Part shown: in pieces, positions 1-6,265 of the stretch
Layout of the letters: every line of letters starts with the position of its first letter
Position numbering within the stretch: position 1 is the first letter of the stretch
Source: CAZART01 sp964487555
GTDB lineage: Bacteria > Bacteroidota > Rhodothermia > Rhodothermales > VXPQ01
DNA: 7,701 bases
Assembly: GCA_964487555.1 (NCBI GenBank)
Contig: CAZART010000184.1
Location: 1 to 7,701, forward strand
Direction: 5' to 3'
Made by a program: the position numbers and the translations under genes
The notes under the pieces: generated by a model
Databases searched by the model: none
What the model saw: the letters and a program-made list of their open reading frames with translations, nothing else
What the model was told of the DNA's origin: nothing

Positions 1-2
1 AC

Positions 3-881
3 AGCGTGTTCATCAGCGGCATCGGCTGCTCGAGCCGGTTTCCGTACTACATGAACACGTACGGACTCCACTCCATTCACGGCCGTGCACCCGCCATCGC
101 GACGGGACTGAAAGCAAGCCGTCCCGAGCTCGACGTTTGGATCATCACGGGAGACGGCGATGCCCTATCGATCGGCGGCAACCACCTGATCCACCTGATG
201 CGGCGGAACCTTGACGTTCAGTTGCTGCTCTTCAACAATCAGATATATGGCTTGACGAAGGGTCAATACAGTCCGACGTCGGAACAGGGGAAGATTACGA
301 AGAGCACGCCCTTTGGATCGATCGACCACCCCTTCAATCCCATCACGCTGGCCCTCGGGGCGGATGCGACGTTCGTGGCGCGCTCAATGGACCGCGATCC
401 GAAACATATGAGGGAAATCCTGCGCCGCGCGCATGCGCATAAGGGCACGTCGTTCGTCGAAATCTATCAGAATTGCAATATTTTCAACGACGGCACCTTC
501 TTCTCCTTTACGGAGAAGGACTCGAAGGCGAAGAGCACCGTGTTCATCGAGCATGACCGGCCGCTCCTTTATGATGGGGGGCGCAGAGGCATCCGGCTCG
601 ACGGTTTCAGATTGAAATCCGTGGACCTGACAAACGACCAGTGGTCTGTCAGCGACTGCCTCGTCTACGACGAGACGAGCACAGAACTCGCGAACATGGT
701 CGGACGCATGTTCTGGCAAGACGATCTACCGCGCCCGTTCGGCGTCTTCTACCGCGGCGAGCGCAGTACCTACGAGAATCTATTGCACACGCAGATCGGT
801 GGCGTCACTGAAAAGCGTGGCGCGGGCGATCTTGAAAAACTCCTGAACTCGGGCGATACGTGGGTGATTGAGGACCAGTAG
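3..881 (+). CDS. korB: 2-oxoacid:ferredoxin oxidoreductase, beta subunit (3' part, cut by window start)
   Basis: This is the thiamine-diphosphate subunit of a cytoplasmic enzyme that oxidatively decarboxylates 2-oxoacids (2-oxoglutarate or pyruvate type) with CoA and ferredoxin. Counting from the GTG at base 6, SGIGCSSR lies near residues 4-11, HGRAPAIATG near 25-34, the ThDP/Mg motif GDGDALSIGGNH at 49-60 closing with NN at 77-78, then YGLTKGQYSPTSE at 81-93 and EIYQNCNIFND at 152-162. These are hallmark KorB blocks. The reading frame is open to the window edge, and the family's N-terminal CPGCG-type cysteine segment is absent, so the GTG at base 6 is internal and the true start lies upstream. 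The alpha subunit (korA) is expected just outside the window. The gene ends with TAG and converges on the minus-strand dehydrogenase. Family assignment is firm; the preferred 2-oxoacid cannot be read from the sequence. Confidence 0.93.
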   Translation, partial: SVFISGIGCSSRFPYYMNTYGLHSIHGRAPAIATGLKASRPELDVWIITGDGDALSIGGNHLIHLMRRNLDVQLLLFNNQIYGLTKGQYSPTSEQGKITKSTPFGSIDHPFNPITLALGADATFVARSMDRDPKHMREILRRAHAHKGTSFVEIYQNCNIFNDGTFFSFTEKDSKAKSTVFIEHDRPLLYDGGRRGIRLDGFRLKSVDLTNDQWSVSDCLVYDETSTELANMVGRMFWQDDLPRPFGVFYRGERSTYENLLHTQIGGVTEKRGAGDLEKLLNSGDTWVIEDQ

Positions 882-892
882 AGCGTAGAGTT

Positions 893-918
893 GAGGGCGA
901 CACTAATTTTTCGCCCAC
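893..918. terminator. Hairpin between convergent genes, possible shared terminator
   Basis: In the 49-base gap between the two convergent stop codons, GGGCGA (895-900) pairs with TCGCCC (911-916) around the loop CACTAATTTT. One further G-C pair (893/918) follows beyond an A-A mismatch. The hairpin sits 11 to 15 bases past each stop codon, so it could serve both transcripts. There is no U-run after the stem on either strand; the Ts lie inside the loop. It is therefore not a canonical intrinsic terminator. Confidence 0.35.
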
Positions 919-930
919 CTCTCCACCCTG

Positions 931-2172
931 TCACCCCTTCCAATCCCCCCGGGCGACGGCAGGCACAAACGCGTCCAACCCGTCCGGCTTCCAGGCGATC
1001 GTTCGCTCCTGCTCGGCGCTCATGTAGGCTGTCATGAGCAGCTCAACGACCTCCAGGCCGGCGTGGAAATCGAGCTGGGGCTGTTCCCCATCGAGGAAGG
1101 CCCGAACAAAATGACGGTTTTCGCCCTCGTAGCCATATTCCGAGGCTTCATTGCCGACCACCGGCATTAAGCCCTGCTCCGCGTTCTGCTTTTCGACCAG
1201 GTCTTCGCCTTCCTCTCCAACCACGCGTCGACTGAAAAACACCTTCGTATTCGCATCGAGCGAATTTTTGAAAAGAGAGTATTCCGGACCAAACAGCTCC
1301 GAACTCAAGCGCAGACCGGCTCCGACGAAGCTCCAGGACGTCGTCACTTCCGAAATTAGCGTCCGGCCGTTCTCATCCTCATACTCGATCGTCGCGCGCG
1401 CGAAGTCCTCGGACGGCGACTTCGCGTAGTCCACCTCACTGCCAAAACGGTCCTTAAGATCTTGCACGTACTCGGGGCGCGACCATTTTAACGAAGCGAT
1501 CTGAGCAGATATTTTCTTAAGGCGGATGCTGTCGCGAGGAGCGCCGGGCCTGGTCAGGAGAAAGCGGGCTACCTCGACGCTGTGGCACATCATATCATTC
1601 AGGACGCCGCCGCCCTGCTGACTGCCGATCCAAAACCATGGCGCATGCGGACCACTATGCTCTTCCGCGGCGCGAGCCAGATAAGGCCGTCCTGCAATCG
1701 ACGCGCCGCGACTCCAGATGATTTCGTGGCCGCGGACGAGGCCGGGCTCGAAGAGCTGATCCTCAAGATAACCGTGGAGCACGCCGGCCTCCTCGATGAG
1801 ATCCACCACACGCTTTGCCTCCTTCACGTTGCGGGCGAGTGGTTTTTCGCACGCAACGCCGACGAGCTCGCCGCGAGCCGAGTTCAGCGCCTGTACGATC
1901 TCTTCGAGGTTCTCGATCCGCTTGTGATTGGGACCGCAGATCCAGATCGCATGAATGTTCGGATCCTCCACCATCTCGGTTATCGAGCCGTACGCCTTCG
2001 TATCGCCGATGCGAAGATCGCGCGCGTAAGCTGCCGCCGATTCAGCATGCTGGCGATTGGGGCTCCATATGCCGATAACATCCGCATCGCGGACGGCCTG
2101 CCACGAAAGCAGATGAAAGCGAGCGATGAATCCGCTTCCGATAAATCCTACACCGAGACGTTTTTGTGCCAT
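931..2172 (-). CDS. Gfo/Idh/MocA family NAD(P)-dependent oxidoreductase
   Basis: This is a probable cytoplasmic dehydrogenase acting on a sugar, sugar derivative or inositol. The N-terminal Rossmann domain has the dinucleotide motif GFIGSGFIA (residues 9-17). The family motif CEKP is at 108-111, with Lys110 the usual catalytic lysine. The C-terminal domain carries GGGVLNDMMCH at 187-197, matching the family's G-G-G-x-L-x-D-x-x-x-H pattern (Asp193, His197). At 413 residues it is slightly longer than a typical 330-400 residue member. The ATG at 2172 was chosen because the Rossmann strand begins a few residues later; a TTG at 2223 would add 17 residues of non-homologous-looking sequence. No Shine-Dalgarno is visible at either start. 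It lies downstream of the TrmH-type methylase on the same strand, across a 139-base gap, so it may have its own promoter. The substrate is unknown, because no sugar gene adjoins it. Confidence 0.88.
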   Translation of the reverse strand: MAQKRLGVGFIGSGFIARFHLLSWQAVRDADVIGIWSPNRQHAESAAAYARDLRIGDTKAYGSITEMVEDPNIHAIWICGPNHKRIENLEEIVQALNSARGELVGVACEKPLARNVKEAKRVVDLIEEAGVLHGYLEDQLFEPGLVRGHEIIWSRGASIAGRPYLARAAEEHSGPHAPWFWIGSQQGGGVLNDMMCHSVEVARFLLTRPGAPRDSIRLKKISAQIASLKWSRPEYVQDLKDRFGSEVDYAKSPSEDFARATIEYEDENGRTLISEVTTSWSFVGAGLRLSSELFGPEYSLFKNSLDANTKVFFSRRVVGEEGEDLVEKQNAEQGLMPVVGNEASEYGYEGENRHFVRAFLDGEQPQLDFHAGLEVVELLMTAYMSAEQERTIAWKPDGLDAFVPAVARGDWKG

Positions 2173-2283
2173 CGTAATCGCTGAGTAATTGGACCTTTTG
2201 CAGTGGGACGCAAGGTAGGGCAATCCGCCTCACGACTCAAATTCACGGCATGGCGGCGTTCTTCATTCGAACCCCGCGTGCAA

Positions 2284-2321
2284 GGCCCTGCAGTCCGTGC
2301 AGGCCGCGTCACTATGACGCG
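2284..2321 (-). terminator. Two adjacent hairpins at the 3' end of the methylase gene
   Basis: CGCGTC (2305-2310) pairs with GACGCG (2316-2321) around ACTAT, placing the methylase TAG stop codon (2312-2314) in the loop. Immediately beyond, GGCCCTGCA (2284-2292) pairs with TGCAGGCC (2298-2305) with a single bulged C. The two share base 2305, so they may compete or stack. No U-tract follows, so this could be a factor-dependent terminator, an mRNA 3'-end stabiliser, or chance pairing in GC-rich DNA. Confidence 0.3.
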
Positions 2322-3100
2322 ACCTCCTCAAGGATAAGTCCGGCGTGCTTGACGCTGCGCAGATAATAGACGGCGCGAAGCACGTTTCTGTCATTTTCGC
2401 TCAGATCGCCGTGCATATCCTGACGCCGAAGGCGATCCTGGCGCGCGTGATACATAGCTACGGCGGCAGCAACGGATATGTTGAAGCTCTGGACGAATCC
2501 CGACATTGGAATGATGCAACGCTGATCGGAGAGATCCACCATCTCGGGCGAGACGCCCTCATTTTCATTTCCGAAGATCAGCGCCGTTTTCTGAGTGAAA
2601 TCGATCTCGTCGATACCCAGCGAGGTCTCGTCGAGGTGCGTTGCGACGATCCGATAACCTTCGCCCCGAAGGTGGGCAACGCAGTCCGCCGGCGTCTCCC
2701 AATGGAAGACGTCCAGCCATTTTTCCGCGCCCTGCGAGGTCCGCTTAGAGTTTTTGAAGGCCTCGCCGCCGGTTATCACGTGGAAAGCTTGAAACCCCAT
2801 TGCTTCCGCGCTGCGCATCACCGCGCTGACGTTGCCGACGTTGACCAGGCCTTCCACGACGGTGGCCACCCCATAGGTCCGCTCGGCCAAAACCGCCTCG
2901 ATACGATTTCTCCGATCGGGCGTCAGGAATTCGGTGAGGCGTTCGATGATCTCAAGAGGCTCGTAACGTCGGCCGCCGAATACGAAGCGGTCGTCTACCT
3001 GCGGCGAGTAGGGATTCGTCCGCAGCAGCTCTTGTCGCTTTCTTGCGAGTTGCTCCATTCCGGTTTTAACGCGAGGGAAACGATTTGTAGACTGTACCAT
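2312..3100 (-). CDS. SPOUT-class RNA 2'-O-methyltransferase, TrmH-like
   Basis: This is an S-adenosylmethionine-dependent ribose methylase of the SpoU/TrmH group. Closest in style is TrmH, which makes Gm18 in tRNA; an rRNA target is possible. Motif 1 is VNVGNVSAVMRSAEAMG (86-102), with Asn90 and the probable catalytic Arg96. Motif 2 is ALIFGNENEGVS (173-184). Motif 3 is IIPMSGFVQSFNISVAAAVAMY (196-217), which forms the trefoil-knot cofactor site. About 80 residues precede the catalytic domain and include an Arg/Lys-rich stretch (19-28). The C-terminal ~40 residues look helical, as in TrmH. The ATG at 3100 was chosen because GGAGGG lies 9 bases upstream; another in-frame ATG at 3133 has no good Shine-Dalgarno and would add 11 residues. 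It is transcribed divergently from the SDR gene. The class is secure; the precise RNA target is an inference. Confidence 0.88.
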   Translation of the reverse strand: MVQSTNRFPRVKTGMEQLARKRQELLRTNPYSPQVDDRFVFGGRRYEPLEIIERLTEFLTPDRRNRIEAVLAERTYGVATVVEGLVNVGNVSAVMRSAEAMGFQAFHVITGGEAFKNSKRTSQGAEKWLDVFHWETPADCVAHLRGEGYRIVATHLDETSLGIDEIDFTQKTALIFGNENEGVSPEMVDLSDQRCIIPMSGFVQSFNISVAAAVAMYHARQDRLRRQDMHGDLSENDRNVLRAVYYLRSVKHAGLILEEVAS

Positions 3101-3103
3101 TAG

Positions 3104-3125
3104 GGCTCGCCCTCCGGGACGAGCC
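3104..3125 (-). promoter_or_regulatory. Shine-Dalgarno of the methylase gene, inside a predicted hairpin
   Basis: On the minus strand the Shine-Dalgarno GGAGGG (3110-3115) lies 9 bases before the ATG at 3100. It is flanked by inverted arms (GGCTCG at 3104-3109, CGAGCC at 3120-3125). The inner CCC/GGG (3110-3112 with 3116-3118) can also pair, giving a 9-base-pair stem with one bulged base and a 3-base loop. Half of the Shine-Dalgarno would be paired and half looped. This could dampen translation, but it has not been tested. If the 3133 start is used, the element is coding sequence. Confidence 0.4.
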
Positions 3126-3180
3126 TCGACCATTCATACGAAATACGCTCCGCAAATGATCGAAGAGGAAAGAACGACTC

Positions 3181-3897
3181 ATGAACGTCTCTGATAAAGT
3201 TGCTATCGTCACCGGCGCCAGCAGCGGCATCGGCCTGGCTTTCGCCGAGCACCTTGCAGCGGAAGGCGCGCACGTGTACGGCTTTGCTCGCGGGCTGGAT
3301 GGGCTCAAAGAAGCCGAAGACAAGATCGGCAGCTCGTTTCATCCGGTCCGGTGCGACGTGAGAGCCGCGGCGGACGTCCGCCGCGCCGTAGCCGAGACTA
3401 TGGACGATGCCGGGCGCATCGACATCCTCATCAACAATGCGGGGCTCGGAAAATTCGGGCGTGTCGAGGATCTATCCGTGGAAGAATGGGACGTCCAGAT
3501 GGAGACCAACCTTCGCGGCGTGTTTCTCTGCGCGCGAGCGGTTATCCCCCCAATGCGGCGACAGAACGAGTCGTCCGGATTCGGCGGCCACATTGTCAAC
3601 ATCGCGTCCATCGCCGGTCTCCTAGGCAATCCCTCGCTTGGCGGCTACAATGCCAGCAAGTTCGGCGTGCGTGGTTTCAGCGAGGCGTTGATGAAAGAAG
3701 TCCGGGAGGATGGAATTAAGGTTTCGTGCATTTATCCCGGCTCCATCGAGACCAATTTTTCATCGGGATCGGGTACGGGGACGACCAACAAGATGACGCC
3801 GGCCGACATTGCGAGTACGGTCATGCACGTGATCGAGACGGACGACAATTACCTCATCTCCGAAGTCGTGATGCGGCCACTGCGGCCGAAAGGCTAA
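3181..3897 (+). CDS. Classical short-chain dehydrogenase/reductase (SDR)
   Basis: This is a cytoplasmic NAD(P)(H)-dependent oxidoreductase of 238 residues, a normal length for classical SDRs. The cofactor motif TGASSGIG is at 11-18, CDV at 58-60 and NNAG at 85-88. The catalytic tetrad is Asn110, Ser143, Tyr156 and Lys160 (YNASK), and the PG motif is at 186-187. Arg37 after the second strand, with no acidic residue at that strand's end, suggests a preference for NADP(H); this is inferred. The C-terminus (SEVVMRPL) resembles 3-oxoacyl-ACP-reductase-like and sepiapterin-reductase-like SDRs, but the substrate cannot be named. The ATG at 3181 is preceded by a purine-rich GAGGAAAG ribosome-binding site at 3165-3172. 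The gene diverges from the methylase across an 80-base gap, and the next gene has its own promoter, so it is probably transcribed alone. Confidence 0.92.
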   Translation: MNVSDKVAIVTGASSGIGLAFAEHLAAEGAHVYGFARGLDGLKEAEDKIGSSFHPVRCDVRAAADVRRAVAETMDDAGRIDILINNAGLGKFGRVEDLSVEEWDVQMETNLRGVFLCARAVIPPMRRQNESSGFGGHIVNIASIAGLLGNPSLGGYNASKFGVRGFSEALMKEVREDGIKVSCIYPGSIETNFSSGSGTGTTNKMTPADIASTVMHVIETDDNYLISEVVMRPLRPKG

Positions 3898-3925
3898 TTT
3901 CTGTCGGGCGCAGCGGCACGATCCT

Positions 3926-3954
3926 TTGAACGGCCGGGTCTACTGCGTTATACT
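3926..3954 (+). promoter_or_regulatory. Sigma-70-like promoter for the tandem TRAP binding-protein genes
   Basis: TTGAAC (3926-3931) and TATACT (3949-3954) are separated by exactly 17 bp. The -10 matches TATAAT at five of six bases and the -35 matches TTGACA at four of six. The expected transcription start is near base 3961, giving a short leader of about 23 bases before the GTG at 3984. The site lies entirely within the SDR-to-dctP gap. If the host is a Bacteroidota, its primary sigma factor prefers a different -7/-33 pattern, so the match may mean less. Confidence 0.5.
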
Positions 3955-3983
3955 GTTTGCGTCCGAACAACTTTCATCCCGCC

Positions 3984-5108
3984 GTGAAACGTCGCCACTT
4001 CATCAAGACGACCGCTGGTGCGGCGGCCGCGGCCGGCATGCTGTCCGGCTGCGGAGCCGATTCCGACGCCGACGGCGACGCCCCCGCGGTGAATACGCGC
4101 GATTCCGTTCGCTGGCGCCTCGTATCTAGCTATCCACGCTCGCTTGACGCGCTTTACGGCGCCGTGGACTTCTTTGGAAAACGTGTTGCCGCGCTGACGT
4201 CGGGCCGCTTCGAAGTGCGGCCATCGCCCGCCGGCGAGCTGGTGCCGGCCACCGGAGTTCTCGGTGCCGTACAGAACGGTACGGTCCAGATGGGCCACAC
4301 CGCGAGCTACTATTACGTGGGGCACCATCCCGCGCTCGCCTTCGACACCTGCGTCCCTTTCGGCCTCACAGCGCGGCAGCAAATCGCCTGGCTCTATCAA
4401 GGCGGAGGGATGGACGTGATGAGGAAGGTCTTCAGCGACTTCAACGTCATCAACTTTCCCGGAGGCAACACCGGCGTGCAGATGGGGGGTTGGTTTCGCC
4501 GACCGATCGGCTCGCTTGCAGATTTGCGCGGCGTGAAGATGCGCATTCCCGGACTCGGTGGCGAGGTGATGAGCGAGATGGGTGTCACTGTGCAGCTCAT
4601 GCCCGGTGGCGAGATCTACCAGGCCCTCGAACGCGGCGCGATCGACGCTGCCGAATGGGTGGGACCGTACGACGACGTCAAGCTCGGCTTTCACGAGATC
4701 GCTAAGAACTACTACTATCCCGGATGGTGGGAGCCTGGCCCCAACATCTCCTTCATCGTCAACCGCCAGGCGTGGGAACGACTTCCTTCCCTTTACCGGC
4801 ATGCCATCGAAACGGCCACCGCGGAGGCCAATCTTCGGATGCTGGCTGCCTACGACGCCCGAAATCAGGCATCCATGCAAACGGTGCTTGACGAGAGTGT
4901 ACGGCTCCGGCCTTTTCCACAAGACATCCTGCGCGAGGCGGAGCGCATCTCGTTCGACCTCATGCAGCAGCGGGCAGCGGCCGATCCGTCCTACCGCACC
5001 GTGTATGAGTCCTTCCGGCAGTGGCGCGAGGATTCCTTCCGCTGGTTCAAAACGGCGGAGCATGCCCACGCGACGTTCGCCTATTCCCCCGTTAGCGAGC
5101 CATCATGA
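3984..5108 (+). CDS. TRAP transporter substrate-binding protein, TakP-like, Tat lipoprotein
   Basis: This is an extracytoplasmic binding protein of the DctP family. It strongly resembles Rhodobacter TakP, which binds 2-oxoacids such as pyruvate with a sodium ion. Numbered from the GTG, it starts VKRRHFIKTTAG, a twin-arginine motif. An Ala-rich hydrophobic stretch follows (about 11-20), then lipobox LSGC with Cys23, predicting a folded, Tat-exported, lipid-anchored protein. The mature domain has WRLVSSYP (44-51), GGNTGVQMGGWFRR (160-173), KMRIPGLGGE (185-194), AAEWVGPYDD (222-231) and YYYPGWWEPGP (243-253). These regions contribute ligand-site Gln, Arg and Trp residues in TakP-type proteins. 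The GTG at 3984 is preferred over a TTG at 3957, because the predicted transcription start lies after the TTG and the Tat motif begins at the GTG. No Shine-Dalgarno is visible. No DctQ/DctM membrane genes lie nearby. An alpha-keto-acid ligand is inferred from similarity. Confidence 0.9.
   Translation: MKRRHFIKTTAGAAAAAGMLSGCGADSDADGDAPAVNTRDSVRWRLVSSYPRSLDALYGAVDFFGKRVAALTSGRFEVRPSPAGELVPATGVLGAVQNGTVQMGHTASYYYVGHHPALAFDTCVPFGLTARQQIAWLYQGGGMDVMRKVFSDFNVINFPGGNTGVQMGGWFRRPIGSLADLRGVKMRIPGLGGEVMSEMGVTVQLMPGGEIYQALERGAIDAAEWVGPYDDVKLGFHEIAKNYYYPGWWEPGPNISFIVNRQAWERLPSLYRHAIETATAEANLRMLAAYDARNQASMQTVLDESVRLRPFPQDILREAERISFDLMQQRAAADPSYRTVYESFRQWREDSFRWFKTAEHAHATFAYSPVSEPS
4650..4677 (+). repeat. 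28-base exact repeat shared with 5705-5732 (copy 1)
   Basis: The codons for AEWVGPYDD are identical at DNA level in the two dctP-like genes over 28 bases (4650-4677 and 5705-5732), within a longer block differing at few positions. This marks the genes as tandem duplicates rather than an independent pair. The 1055-base offset matches the difference in reading frames, so recombination here would leave one in-frame chimeric gene. Confidence 0.85.
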
Positions 5109-6163
5109 ACCGACGACAATTTCTGCTGACCGGAGCCCCAACCGTCCAGACGTCGCCCCGCGTGGCGTGGCGCCTCGCCTCCAGCTTTCCCAACTCACTC
5201 GACACCATCTACGGTGCCGCCGAAGTCCTGGCCCGCCGCGTCGAAGAGCTAACCGAGGGCCGTTTTCGAATTCGCTCCTATTCGGCCGGCGAGCTCGTCC
5301 CGGCTTTCGAGGTGCTGGGCGCCGTTCAGAACGGCACGGTGCATATGGGCCACGCCGCGAGCTACTACTTCAAAGGCAAGAACCCGGCTCTGGTGTTCGA
5401 CTGTACGGTCCCCTTCGGTCTGACGGCGCGCCAGCAGAACGCCTGGCTCTATCACGGCGGCGGCCTCGATCTGACGCGTGAGATGTTTGCAGACTTCAAC
5501 GTGATCAATTTTCCCGGCGGCAACACCGGCGCGCAGATGGGCGGATGGTTCCGACGCGACATCGGTTCGCTGAATGATCTGCGCGGGCTTAAAATGCGGA
5601 TTCCCGGGCTCGGCGGCGAAGTAATGAGCCGACTCGGCGTGACGGTCCAGGTTATTCCCGGCGGCGAGATCTACCCGTCCCTCGAACGCGGGGCGATCGA
5701 CGCCGCCGAATGGGTGGGACCGTACGACGACGAGAAGCTCGGCTTCCACGAGATCGTGAAGAACTACTTCTATCCCGGATGGTGGGAGCCCGGTCCGGGC
5801 CTTTCCTTCTACGTGAACCGCAGCGAGTGGAACAAGCTGCCGTCGACGTATCAGGAGGCGTTCGAAGCGGCCGCTGCGGAGGCCAATCAGACCATGCTGG
5901 CGACCTACGACGCGAGAAATCCCCCTGCCCTGGAGCGGCTCATCGCCGAGGGCGTCCGTCTGCAAAAATTCCCGGACGACGTAATGAGCTCCGCCCGCAG
6001 CATCACCGAAGACATCCTCGAGGAGTCCGCCTCCGATCCCTTCTTCCATAAGATTTACACGGCGTTCAAGAGCTGGCGCGACGACGCGCACAAATGGTTC
6101 GGCACGGCCGAGCTCGCGTACGCCGACTATGTATACGCCTCCGACGGAACCCCTGCCAGATGA
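5105..6163 (+). CDS. TRAP substrate-binding protein paralogue, TakP-like, with defective signal peptide
   Basis: This is a tandem paralogue of the preceding gene, coupled to it by an ATGA overlap. The binding domain is complete over its 352 residues: WRLASSFP (22-29), GGNTGAQMGGWFRR (138-151), KMRIPGLGGE (163-172), AAEWVGPYDD (200-209) and YFYPGWWEPGP (221-231). A 2-oxoacid-type ligand is therefore expected, as for its partner. The N-terminus is odd. MNRRQFLLTG keeps the twin-arginine motif, but after about nine moderately hydrophobic residues it runs into APTVQTSPRVAWRL, the start of the mature domain. There is no usable hydrophobic core, no lipobox Cys and no clear AxA cleavage site. Only about 60 bases separate the ATG from the domain, so a frameshift hiding a longer signal is unlikely. 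The protein may be cytoplasmic, poorly exported, or carried out with its partner; these are inferences. The ligand has not been shown. Confidence 0.88.
   Translation: MNRRQFLLTGAPTVQTSPRVAWRLASSFPNSLDTIYGAAEVLARRVEELTEGRFRIRSYSAGELVPAFEVLGAVQNGTVHMGHAASYYFKGKNPALVFDCTVPFGLTARQQNAWLYHGGGLDLTREMFADFNVINFPGGNTGAQMGGWFRRDIGSLNDLRGLKMRIPGLGGEVMSRLGVTVQVIPGGEIYPSLERGAIDAAEWVGPYDDEKLGFHEIVKNYFYPGWWEPGPGLSFYVNRSEWNKLPSTYQEAFEAAAAEANQTMLATYDARNPPALERLIAEGVRLQKFPDDVMSSARSITEDILEESASDPFFHKIYTAFKSWRDDAHKWFGTAELAYADYVYASDGTPAR
5705..5732 (+). repeat. 28-base exact repeat shared with 4650-4677 (copy 2)
   Basis: This is the second copy of the AEWVGPYDD-coding segment, identical to the first over 28 bases. 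The flanking codons also match closely (for example the PGWWEPGP region downstream), so the genes share long stretches of near-identity rather than one isolated repeat. Confidence 0.85.
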
Positions 6164-6265
6164 AGGCTGTGACGGCGCCGGTTGTCCCAACGTGATTACA
6201 AACTGGCGGCGCGTATGTGCGTCGAATAGCTTCCTGGTTCCGAATACCCGATTAAATTCGATCCT

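Noticed and set aside
2262..2285. TTCGAACCCC, resembling a tRNA T-arm
   Set aside because: There is no complementary GGGG arm before the loop, no anticodon or acceptor stems and no CCA end, so no tRNA can be drawn.
2345..3103. A 252-codon plus-strand frame opposite the TrmH-like gene
   Set aside because: The minus-strand product has all three SPOUT motifs and a strong ribosome-binding site; the opposite frame has neither.
3884..3902. Small GCC-GAAA-GGC hairpin followed by AATTTCT at the end of the SDR gene
   Set aside because: The stem is only three to four base pairs and overlaps the stop codon; too weak to call a terminator.
3948..5069. A 373-codon minus-strand frame antisense to the first binding protein
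   Set aside because: It is the same kind of shadow as the one over the paralogue, and the two antisense products resemble each other only because the sense genes are duplicates.
4582..5481. A 299-codon plus-strand frame bridging the two binding-protein genes
   Set aside because: It is out of frame with both, rich in Ser/Arg/Pro as typical of shadow frames, and without motifs.
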